Below, one piece after another: positions 53,257 through 63,400 of a stretch of DNA of 64,000 bases. This stretch comes from Paenibacillus peoriae KCTC 3763. GTDB lineage: Bacteria; Bacillota; Bacilli; Paenibacillales; Paenibacillaceae. The translations under genes and the position numbers were made by a program. The notes below the pieces were generated by a model. The model was not told the DNA's origin and did no database searches. It worked only from the letters and a program-made list of their open reading frames with translations. Each line of letters starts with the position of its first letter. Within the stretch, counting starts at the first letter, position 1. The stretch covers positions 838,704 to 902,703 of the forward strand of contig NZ_AGFX01000011.1 of NCBI RefSeq assembly GCF_000236805.1, written 5' to 3'.

Positions 53257-55599
53257 ATGAAGACGTTGATTATTGCTGAAAAACCGGATATGGGGCGGAC
53301 GATTGCTGCTGTTATGGAGCCGCGTGCTAAAAATAACCGCACCTATTTGGAAGGGGAGAAATACATTGTAACCTGGGCAATCGGTCATTTGCTGGGTCTG
53401 GCTGAGCCGGATGCATACGATGCCAAGTATAAACGATGGAATATTCAGGATCTGCCGATTATCCCTGAGCAGTTCAAAATTGTACCGAATCCCAAAACAA
53501 AGGATCAGCTGAAAATGATTGGTGAGCTGGCCAAACGCTGCAATGCCATTGTCAATGCATGTGATGCCGGGCGGGAAGGGCAGTATATTTTTGCGTTGAT
53601 TCAACAGCAGTTGAAGCTGCGCCAGCCAGTCAAGCGGCTATGGATTTCAGATTTGACAGCAGAAAGTATTGCGACAGGTTTTGAACGGTTGCGAGATGCT
53701 TCAGAGTTTGAATTTCTGACTCAGGCTGCGCGGGCACGAAGTGAAGCGGACTGGCTGATCGGTATGAACGCCTCCAGAGCCTTCACAACACGACATAACA
53801 CGCTGCTGTCGGTAGGGCGGGTGCAAACGCCTGTGCTGGCATTGATCCATGATCGGGAGAAGGAAATTGAAGCATTTCAGTCTCAAACCTTTTATGATGT
53901 ATGGGCCGAGTTCAAGCAAGATCAGATCAAGTACAAAGGTACATGGCAGGGGGATCGACTGACCAAACCCGAAGAGGCTGAGGAGATCGCTGCAGCGGTT
54001 CGCGGCAAAGCAGGCAACATTACCAAATATGATACGAAGCAGACGAAGGAGTATCCTTTTAAACTGCATGACTTGACGCTGCTTCAACGCGAGGCGAATG
54101 CCAAGTACGGTTATTCGGCCAAAAAGACATTGGATGTGGCACAGGCGCTTTATGAGCGGCATAAGGTTATTTCTTATCCGCGTACCAACTCCAATTATGT
54201 GACAGAACAAAATATAGACGGGATGCACAAGGCGCTGCGTATGTTGGGCACAGGGCCATATGCTGAGCTGGTACAACAAGCAAACCCTAATTTGGTCCAT
54301 AAACAGAATAAATCGGTCTGCAATCCGTCTCGTGTTGAGGATCACCATGCTATTTTGCCAACGTTAAAAAGACCGGGAACGCTTAGCAAGGAGGAGCAAA
54401 ATATATATGACCTGATTATTCGCAGGTTCTTGTCTCATTTTTTCCCTCCCGCTGAATATAAAATGCATACCGTGATGACACAGGTGGACAAGCATCTATT
54501 TAAAACAAGTATCAAGGAGCTTCTTTCCTTGGGATGGAAAGTGGTTTTGAGTAAGGCTGACCAGGATAAAGGTAAAAAGAGCAAAGCAGCCAAGAAAGAG
54601 GAAGAAGAGGAGACGGACGAGTGGACGGACAAGAAGTTTGAAATCGACGCAGGTCGTCAGGTGGACTGTATTCGTGCTGAAATGAAAGAAAAGGCGACTC
54701 AGCCGCCTAAAAGCTACACAGAGGGCACATTGCTGAAAGCGATGGAAAGCGCGGGCAAGCAGATGGAGAATGAGGAATTACGCGAGGTCATGAAGGATGC
54801 CGGATTAGGTACGCCTGCGACACGTGCCGCCACCATTGAACGTTTGAAGAAGGTCGGCTACATTGAAATGAAGGGTAAAAAGATTCTCATTACAGATAAG
54901 GGAAAAATGGCCATTGAGCTGATCCGTCATGCAGGGGTCGATTTGTTGGCTTCTCCGGAGATGACGGGACAATGGGAACGCCGTCTGCATCAAATTTCCA
55001 AGGGGGAGGCAGCCCAAGAGAAGTTTATGGACAATGTTAAAAGATTCACGTTGTCCATCATTGACAAGGTGAGGCAGCAGCCACCGGCTCCGGCCAATGC
55101 TTTTGGCGAGGAAGCGAGGGGCAAGCGTGCGGGTGGCAAGGGAAGTACTAGCGGTGCAGGTGCGAGTGGACGCACCGCTGTCAAAGGGACGCGCGTTCCA
55201 GCAGGACGCGGTAGCAGCGCTGGAAGCGCAACGCTGGAGCGTACCTCGGATGCGGCAGCTATAGCTGCCGGAGCTACGCGCGGTTCCTCCAGCGGGCCGT
55301 CAGGCGCTTCGCCGAGCCGACGTGAAGCTCTGGGCAGCTGTCCACGCTCCAATTGCGGTGGAAGCATTATTGAAGGCCGCAAGGGGTACGGGTGCAGCCA
55401 CTACAAGCAGGGCTGCGGCTTTGTTGTCTGGAAGGAATACGCTGGCAAGCAGATTACGGAAACGATGCTCAAGTCTCTGTTGACGAAGGGACAGACGCAG
55501 TTGTTGTCTTTTAAACGTAAAGATGGATCGACCGTCAAAGCGCGAATTGTGCTGAATGAACCGGGTACAGGCCAACTTAGTGTTCGTGAGGAAAATTGA
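53257..55599 (+). CDS. topB: DNA topoisomerase III
   Basis: Type IA topoisomerase that decatenates DNA. 780 residues: TOPRIM start LIIAEKPDMGRTIA, the acidic triad in NACDAGREGQYIF, active Tyr in VISYPRTNSNY near residue 308, and the GLGTPATRAATIERL motif. An extra charged insert (KKSKAAKKEEEEETDEW, near 445) is present. The C-terminus has a long Gly/Ser/Ala/Arg-rich linker (about 615-690), then a zinc-ribbon-like segment (CPRSNCGG...GYGCSHYKQGCGF) and a positively charged end. ATG 53257 after AAGGA. Confidence 0.95.
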   Translation: MKTLIIAEKPDMGRTIAAVMEPRAKNNRTYLEGEKYIVTWAIGHLLGLAEPDAYDAKYKRWNIQDLPIIPEQFKIVPNPKTKDQLKMIGELAKRCNAIVNACDAGREGQYIFALIQQQLKLRQPVKRLWISDLTAESIATGFERLRDASEFEFLTQAARARSEADWLIGMNASRAFTTRHNTLLSVGRVQTPVLALIHDREKEIEAFQSQTFYDVWAEFKQDQIKYKGTWQGDRLTKPEEAEEIAAAVRGKAGNITKYDTKQTKEYPFKLHDLTLLQREANAKYGYSAKKTLDVAQALYERHKVISYPRTNSNYVTEQNIDGMHKALRMLGTGPYAELVQQANPNLVHKQNKSVCNPSRVEDHHAILPTLKRPGTLSKEEQNIYDLIIRRFLSHFFPPAEYKMHTVMTQVDKHLFKTSIKELLSLGWKVVLSKADQDKGKKSKAAKKEEEEETDEWTDKKFEIDAGRQVDCIRAEMKEKATQPPKSYTEGTLLKAMESAGKQMENEELREVMKDAGLGTPATRAATIERLKKVGYIEMKGKKILITDKGKMAIELIRHAGVDLLASPEMTGQWERRLHQISKGEAAQEKFMDNVKRFTLSIIDKVRQQPPAPANAFGEEARGKRAGGKGSTSGAGASGRTAVKGTRVPAGRGSSAGSATLERTSDAAAIAAGATRGSSSGPSGASPSRREALGSCPRSNCGGSIIEGRKGYGCSHYKQGCGFVVWKEYAGKQITETMLKSLLTKGQTQLLSFKRKDGSTVKARIVLNEPGTGQLSVREEN

Positions 55600-55652
55600 T
55601 ACATTGATGACTATAATTTCTATAAAATAATAACTTTTTTTAGTCGTCGTTG

Positions 55653-55690
55653 GATGACTTCTGAATTTCATCAGGAGTTGTCTTTTTTTA
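55653..55690 (+). terminator. Intrinsic terminator of topB
   Basis: A 12-bp stem (GATGACTTCTGA with TCAGGAGTTGTC, several G-U pairs) with loop ATTTCA and seven T. Confidence 0.85.
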
Positions 55691-55988
55691 TATTTACTGG
55701 TGCCAAATTAAGTTATAGTAAAGATGGTACATCCTAAAAATCCCCATTAAAATCGAATAATTAACATTAGATTAAACATTTGTAAGCCTCTGACCGATAA
55801 AATAAATAGGAGTTTATGCAAAACAAATTTTTCCAGCTAGTTTATAAACACTCAATGCGTTGCGTTCAGGTGAACTTCCCTTAACAAATTGTATAAATCA
55901 GGAAGTAAAGTTGTGTAATGTGTTCTAAAAAAAGAGAACGCAATCGTTTGACATGAAAAATTTTTTTACAGGAGATGGTGGAAGGATC
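55691..55988. other. Spacer before the aldo/keto reductase gene
   Basis: AT-rich, no frame or hairpin of note. It contains the promoter of the downstream gene. Confidence 0.4.
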
Positions 55989-56999
55989 GTGGAAGCGAAA
56001 ACGGTAAATGTGACAGACTCAACGCAATTACGCCAACTGGGCAACTCGGATTTAAAGCTGTCACCGCTTGGGCTTGGCTGCTGGCAGTTCAGCAACGGAA
56101 AAGGGATGGTTGGGAAATTTTGGCCTGTGCTGCGCCGGGAGGACATACGGCAAATTGTTCAGACTAGTTTAGAAGGTGGAATTAATTGGTTTGATACCGC
56201 TGAAGCATACGGTGGCGGACAGTCTGAGCAGCTACTGGCTGGCACGCTAAATGAGATTGGAGGCCCGCTCGCGGAAGAGGCAAATATCGCTACGAAATGG
56301 TGGCCGGCCTTTCGCACTGCAGGCAGTATCACAGCAACGATTGATGAACGTATTCACCATTTGGCTCAACGGACGATTCACCTTTATCAGGTGCATTCTC
56401 CTTACTCCTTTTCTTCGGTCGGCGCGACGATGAATGCGATGGCCAAACTGGTCGAGCAGGGTAAGATTAAATATGTGGGTGTAAGCAACTTTTCCGCACA
56501 GCAAATACGTGAAGCTGATCGTGTGCTGCGAGAGCACGGACTTCGTCTGGTTTCGAATCAGGTGAAATACAGTCTGCTGGACCGTAGAATCGAGCAGAAT
56601 GGAATTTTGGACACGGCCAAAGAGCTCGGCGTGGCGATCATCGCCTATTCTCCATTAATGCAGGGGATCTTAAGCGGAAAATTTCATAAAAATCCTGCTT
56701 TGGTCAAGTCGATCAAGGGTCCTCGTAAATGGACGGCAGCATTCCGAAATTCGGGGCTGCAGAGATCGAAGCCGCTGATTGAAACGCTGGAACAGTTGGC
56801 CCAACAATATAATGTGACGCCAACGCAAATTGCTTTGAATTGGCTGATTAACGCCCATGGAGAGAACGTATTTGCGATACCCGGGGCTTCAAAGGTACAT
56901 CATGCCGAGGAAAATGTGAAAGCGATGCAGTTTACCTTGACAACGAGTGAGATTGAGATGGTCAGCCATGTTTCCAACCAAGTGCTGAGATCGAAGTAA
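55989..56999 (+). CDS. Aldo/keto reductase
   Basis: NADPH-dependent oxidoreductase barrel: LGLGCWQFSNGKG, the catalytic Asp and Tyr in WFDTAEAYGGGQSEQLLAG, Lys in NIATKWWP, His in LYQVHSPYS, and the C-terminal cofactor motif FAIPGASKVHHAEENVKA. About 336 residues. GTG 55989 is preferred because GGTGGAAGG precedes it; ATG 55953 is the longer alternative without a ribosome site. Stands alone between topB and the NRPS region. Substrate unknown. Confidence 0.92.
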   Translation: MEAKTVNVTDSTQLRQLGNSDLKLSPLGLGCWQFSNGKGMVGKFWPVLRREDIRQIVQTSLEGGINWFDTAEAYGGGQSEQLLAGTLNEIGGPLAEEANIATKWWPAFRTAGSITATIDERIHHLAQRTIHLYQVHSPYSFSSVGATMNAMAKLVEQGKIKYVGVSNFSAQQIREADRVLREHGLRLVSNQVKYSLLDRRIEQNGILDTAKELGVAIIAYSPLMQGILSGKFHKNPALVKSIKGPRKWTAAFRNSGLQRSKPLIETLEQLAQQYNVTPTQIALNWLINAHGENVFAIPGASKVHHAEENVKAMQFTLTTSEIEMVSHVSNQVLRSK

Positions 57000-57235
57000 A
57001 TATATAAAAACCAGCTAAACGATTCATAAATAATGGTTTAAAAAAGTGAAGGTGCCAAGGTTATGCAGGCTGGTATATCGGAGGTTTAGGAGGGGGGAGA
57101 ACAGCGAGAAAGAAGTGAAATGAATGGAGCTTGTCGGAGGACAGCGATTTAATGACTCACTGGAACGTTCCACTCGGCATCTAACAACGTATTGTTAATT
57201 TATAAAGATATAAAAAAATATACTTACTTATTTCC
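57000..57235. other. Leader spacer upstream of the riboswitch
   Basis: A purine-rich stretch (GGAGGTTTAGGAGGGGGGAGAAC) precedes AT-rich DNA (57190-57235) likely to hold the promoter. A small frame after the GGAGG sites has no recognisable product. Confidence 0.4.
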
Positions 57236-57325
57236 CGTTAATCGTAAACACCTCGAAAGTGGTGGACACAAAGCCATGGGTCTAAAGCTGGATTCAGGCA
57301 GCCATGATTGCCAGGTTGCCGAAGG
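57236..57325 (+). promoter_or_regulatory. Cyclic-di-GMP class I riboswitch (GEMM-I)
   Basis: The core matches the family: AAACACCTCGAAAGTGGTGG (GNRA-type tetraloop arm), GACACAAAGCCATGGGTCTAAAGCTGG (CAAAGCC and CTAAA elements), GGCAGCCATGATTGCC, then the tetraloop-receptor-side segment GGTTGCCGA. Compared with the canonical aptamer only arm lengths differ. A terminator follows at 57345-57384, and the NRPS gene starts at 57456. This puts NRPS transcription under c-di-GMP control; on or off mode cannot be read with certainty. Confidence 0.88.
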
Positions 57326-57344
57326 AAACCGGGCGAAGTCTGCT

Positions 57345-57384
57345 GCCTGTTCCTGTGCTTTTTATATGGGAAGAGGCTTTTTTT
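57345..57384 (+). terminator. Terminator behind the c-di-GMP riboswitch
   Basis: GCCTGTTCC pairs with GGAAGAGGC (one mismatch) across a 15-nt loop and is followed by seven T. Expression platform for the riboswitch. Confidence 0.8.
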
Positions 57385-57455
57385 ATTTGTAGTGGAACAT
57401 CGTTTGGACATACGGAATAGAACGCGCGAAATGGTTAACAACAGGAGGGAATTTT

Positions 57456-60400
57456 ATGGAAACGAGCATGATAACGATTAAGGAGTATCCGTTAAGCTCT
57501 TATCAGAAAGACATATGGTTCGAACAGTACATGTACCCTGAAAAACCTATTTACAATATTGGTGGGTATGTTGAGGTCAAAGGAAACCTGGATACGGCGA
57601 TTATGAAGGAGTGCTTTCGGTTACTAATCAGGCAGAATGATTCTCTTAGCGCCCGTTTTATCGATAAAAAGGGAGAACCTTATTTAACATTCCTGCCGGA
57701 AGTTGAATATGAAGTTCCGTTTCATAATTTTTCAATGAAGGAAGATCCAAATTCTTTTTGTATTGACTGGATGAAAAAGGAGTTTTTAAAGCCTTTTCAA
57801 TCAGATAACTATTATTTTCAATTTGATGTATTGCAAGGCACCCCGAATACTTATTTTGTTTTACTTAAAGTTCATCATTTGGTGATCGATGGATGGGGAT
57901 TTGCTCTCTTAATCAATCAACTCTTTGACAATTACAATAAACTCGCACAAGGAATTGGCGAAATGAACAGAACTGTCTATTCCTATGCTGATTTTATCTC
58001 TGATAATCAGGATTATCTGAATTCTCCGGCCTTTTTAAAAGACAGGGAGTTCTGGAAGAACAAATACCAAACCATTCCCGAGCCTCTATTGAGCAGAGGA
58101 GTGAACTTCGATGATAGTGAGTCCGCTTGGAGTGATCGGCAAACCTTAACTATAAACAAGACCTTATACAATCGAATGATTGAATTTTGCAAAGAGGAAG
58201 GGTGTTCGTCGTTCCATTACTTTTTAGGCATACTGTTCCTTTATTTCAGCAGGGTTTGCAATCGGAACGAGATGGTGATCGGCGTCCCGGTTTTTAATCG
58301 TGGCAAAGCGAGATATAAGCAGACAATGGGACATTTCGCCAACGTACTGCCGCTGCGGATCAGCCCTGAAGAAGATATAAGCTTTAAAGAGCTGATAAAG
58401 CGTATCAAACGTGAGCTTATGCAATGCTACCGACATCAGAAAATGTCCTTCGGTGAAATTTATCGGGCAGTTTACGAGAATAGCAATGAGAAAGGAAAAC
58501 TGTTTGATATATCGCTTTCTTTCGAAGAACAGGAAAACAGAGAAACATTGATGGGCGCAGCAACCCGGATTGAGAGTATGCCGCATCATCATGAAAGAAA
58601 TGCACTCAATCTTCTGATATGGGGACAAGAAGGTGAAATGGATGTAGCCGTTAATTTTGACTATCAGATACAGGCTTTTGAAAGATTCATCCCCATTGAG
58701 AACGTCATCTCCCACTTTGAATATTTGTTTGCTCAAGTTATGGAGCAAAGTGAAACTCCTATTTCACAAATCGAAATCGTACCTGAGGAGGAAGGCAGCC
58801 TGCTGCTCCGCGATTTCAATCGCACAGAGGCGGAATATCCGAAGGATCAAACGATCCATGGGCTATTTGAGGAACGAGTGGAGCAAAGAGCAGATCATCC
58901 GGCTTTAGTCTGGGGAGAGCAAACACTAACCTATCGGGAACTGAACGAGCAGGCGAATCGGCTGGCCATGGCTTTGAGAGCGCGCGGAGTGAAGGCGGAC
59001 GATATCGTCGCCATTATGACGGAGCGTTCCATGGAAATGGTCATAGGCATTCTGGCAACGCTCAAAGCGGGCGGGGCCTACCTGCCGATAGATCCGAATT
59101 ATCCGGAGGAACGGATTCACTACATGCTGGAGGATAGCGGCGCATCCATGCTACTGACGCAAAAGCATCTTCGGGACAAGCTCACTTATCACGGTCCTAT
59201 CATGGATGTGGATGGGGAAAGTTTACAGCAAACAGAGCTGGACGGCAGTGCCAATCCGCAACCTGTGAACAAACCGGAGGATTTGGCCTATATCATCTAT
59301 ACCTCAGGTTCTACGGGCAAACCCAAAGGGGTCATGGTAGAACACCGGGGAATCATCAACCTCTGGCATTTCTTCCAGGAAAAATGGGGAGTGGACGAAA
59401 CGGATCGGATGCTGCAGTTTGCCAGCAGCTCGTTTGACGCTTCAGTCTGGGAAATGTTCACGATTTTGCTGGGAGGCGGAACACTTTATCTGGTTTCGCG
59501 AGATATTATTAATAACCTGAATGAGTTTGCGCGCTTTGTAAACGAAAACCAAATTACGATTGCGCTGCTACCGCCTACCTATCTGGCGGGGATGGAACCG
59601 GACAAGCTGCCAGCATTGAAAAAACTGGTGACAGGCGGATCCACGATCACGAAAGAACTGGTGACACGGTGGAAGGACAGCGTGGAGTATATGAACGCCT
59701 ATGGTCCAAGCGAATCGAGCGTAATAGCAACGGCGTGGACATACCGGGAAGAGGATATGGGGGGCTCATCGGTACCGATTGGCAAACCAATTTCCAACAC
59801 CCGGATTTACATTATGGATCAACATCAAAATCTGCTGCCGCTTGGAGCAGCCGGGGAAATGTGTGTTGCGGGGGACGGATTGGCCAGAGGGTATCTGCAC
59901 CGACCGGAACTGACGGCGGAGAAGTTTGTGGCGAATCCCTATGAAGCTGGGGAGAAGCTGTACCGCACGGGCGATCTGGTGCGCTGGCTGCCGGACGGGA
60001 ATATCGAATTTTTGGGAAGAATCGACGATCAGGTGAAAATTCGGGGCTTCCGGATTGAGCTGGGGGAAATCGAAGCGCAGTTGCAAAAGCATCCGCTTGT
60101 CCGGGAGGCAGCAGTAATCGCTAGAGAAGACAAGCAAAGGGAGAAATATCTGGCAGCGTATTTTACAGCAGAAGGCGAACCGGGAGCGGAAGAGCTGCGG
60201 GAACAGCTTATGCAGGAACTGCCTGATTATATGGTGCCGTCCAGCTTTATGCAGTTGGATCGCATGCCGATGACTCCGAGCGGAAAGATTGACCGAAAGG
60301 CATTGCCTGAGCCCGATCTGAGTGTGAGTGCAGTGGAGGAATATGAGGCACCGAGAAACAAGATAGAGAAGATATTGGCTGAAATATGGGAAAAAGTCCT

Positions 60401-63400
60401 GAAAGTCGAACGGGTCGGCATTAAGGATCACTTTCTCAATCTGGGGGGAGATTCTATTAAAGCCATCCAGATCGTGTCCAAGCTGCACGACTACAAGTTA
60501 AAGCTGCAGTTGAAGGATCTTTTTGACCATCCTGTGATTGAGCAATTGAGTGCTTATGTACAATCTGTCGAGCATACTGCTTTTCAAGGAATGATAACAG
60601 GGGAAATGATGCTTACACCCATCCAAAGCTGGTTTTTCGAGCAGCCTTTTGCAGCAAAACATCACTTCAACCAGTCAGTTCTGTTGCATAGGAAACAGGG
60701 TTTTGACGAAAAGATGTTAAGAAAAGTGTTCGACCGCTTGGTGGAGCACCATGATGCGCTGCGTATTGTCGTGCGTGAGAAGGCGGGACAGGTGGCTTTG
60801 TTCAACCGGGACATGGAAGGCGAGCTATATTTGCTGGAGGTAAAGGATTTTGCAAAGGATGAACTAAATGCCAGCTCGATAAAGGAGGAAGCCGCCCAGC
60901 TTCAGTCAGGCATGGATTTAGAGCGTGGACCTCTGATGCATGCAGGCTTGTTCAAAACGGGGGACGGTGACTATTTGTGCGTGAGTATTCATCACCTGGT
61001 GGTTGACGGGATTTCCTGGCGGATTCTTTTTGAGGATCTTTCTACGGGATACCGGCAGGCGGAGAAGGGAGAAAAAATCACATTCAGAGGGAAAACGGAC
61101 TCTTTCCGCGTATGGTCTGAACAACTTTATACGTATGCCGGCAGCGGGGAGCTTCTGCAAGAAATCACATATTGGCGCGAGCTGGAGCAGAATGAAATCA
61201 AGCCTATTCCCAAGGATCATTCCGTTTATAGCAGAAAGTATATGGATAGCGATCATATCGAAATCGAGTTGGATGAAGTCCAAACCGCCAAGCTGCTGAG
61301 AGAAGTGAACAAAGCTTACAATACGGAAATCAACGACGTTCTTTTGATGGCACTGGGAGAGGCGATTCGAGAATGGACAGGAGAAGACAAGGTACTTGTC
61401 AATCTGGAAGGGCATGGGCGCGAAGAAATCATTCAGGATGTGGATATCAGCAGAACCGTTGGCTGGTTTACCGCCCAATACCCTGTGATTTTGGATATGT
61501 CAGGTGTCAAAGAAGTGTCTTCCCGCCTGAAAGCCGTCAAAGAAAGCCTCCGGCGCATTCCGCATAAAGGCATCGGCTATGGCATTTTAAAATACCAAAC
61601 GATTATTCAGGACGAAGAAATCTTAAGATTTAAATTGCGGCCTGAGATCAGCTTCAACTACCTGGGGCAGTTTGACCAGGATATCGATACCGAAATATTT
61701 ACCCTCTCTGATGTTCTTGCCGAAGAGACAATTTCACCCGATATGCAGAGACCTTATTGCATGGACATTAACGGAAGGGTGGCTGATGGAAAGCTGCGAC
61801 TGAGCTTTGCCTATCACAAGTACGAATATGAAAAGGCCACGCTGATCAGAGTCGGGGAGAGCTTTAAGCGCAATCTGGAGCAGATTATCGAGCATTGCGC
61901 ATCACGGGAATATACGGAACTGACAGTCAGTGATGTGAGCTCCAGGAACATTATGATGGAGGAGGTAGAAGAGGTATACCGTGCGATGGGGGATTCCAGG
62001 TCCAATATCACGGATATTTATACACTGACCCCTATGCAGTCGGGAATGCTATACCACTTCCTCAGGGAGCAAAACTCACATGCGTATTTTGAACAGGCCG
62101 TGATCAGCCTGAAGGGTGAGATCGATAGAAGTTTGTTTGAGCGAGCTTTCCAGCAGGTAATTCAAAGGCACGATATTTTGCGGACAGCCTTTGTTTATGA
62201 AAAGGTGGAAAAACCGCTTCAGGTCGTTTTAAAGGACAGACCGGCTGAAATGTTTTTTGAGTATATTTCCTTCTTGACAGAGGGAGAGAAAGAAAACTAT
62301 TTTGAAGCCTACCTGGAGAAGGACAGAGAAAGGGGCTTTGACCTCACTGGGGAGCCGCTAATCAGATTTGCCTTGATTAGAATGAATACCGACAGCTACC
62401 GTTTGATTTGGAGTTTTCATCATATCATTATGGATGGATGGTGTCTTGGCATTGTATTTAAAGAACTGTTGGAAGTTTACAGTGCGCTTCGTAAAGGAAG
62501 CATACCGCAATTAGGTACGGTGCACCCTTATCGTCAATATATCCAGTGGCTAGAACAAAGGGATGATCGGGAGACGGCGGCTTACTGGGAGAATTATCTT
62601 ACAGAGTACGAACAGCCAGCGCTGCTGCCCAAAACCCAAAATGTTACCGCTAATCCGGGATACATTCAGGAAGAATACGATTTTACGATAAATAGGGACA
62701 TAAAGGAAAGCTTGGAGAGAATTGCAAGAGAAAGCGGCGCTACGTTAAGTACGGTGATACAGGCCGTATGGGGGATTTTGCTGCAACGGTACAACAATAC
62801 TCGGGATGTGGTGTTCGGGACGGTTGTCTCGGGAAGACCGGCGGAAATCCAAGGCGTTGAACGGATGGTAGGGCTGTTTATCAATACGATTCCTGTTAGA
62901 GTCCGAGTAGAAAAGGAAGAAAGCTTCTCGGCCCTGATTGCCAAACTGCAGCGGGAGGCATGGCAATCTGATCGGCATCACTATTATCCGCTGGCGGAAA
63001 TTCAGTCGCGTACCGCTCATGGAAGCGGATTGGTGCAAAACCTGCTGGCCTTTGAAAATTACCCGATGGAGGAAGCCGTCAAAGGACAGGGCGACCACGG
63101 ATCGGATTTGAGGGTTCTGTCCGCAAAGGTCTCCGAACAGACGAGTTTTGATTTTAATATCATTGTTATGCCTGAAAATGATTTGCAGATCAAACTCCGC
63201 TACAATAGCTTGGCCTATGACAGAAACTTTATGGAGCGGGTAGCCGGACAGATCAAAATGATCATCCGTGAAATCGTCCGTTGTCCAAAGATACGGATCG
63301 AAGATATCGAAATCGTACCTGAGGAAGAGGGCAGCCTGCTGCTCCGCGAATTCAACCGCACAGAGGCGGAATATCCAAAAGATCAAACGATCCATGGGCT

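Noticed and set aside
57000-57235. T-box leader before the NRPS gene
   Set aside because: No T-box sequence (TGGNACCGCG) is present; the later aptamer is the c-di-GMP type.
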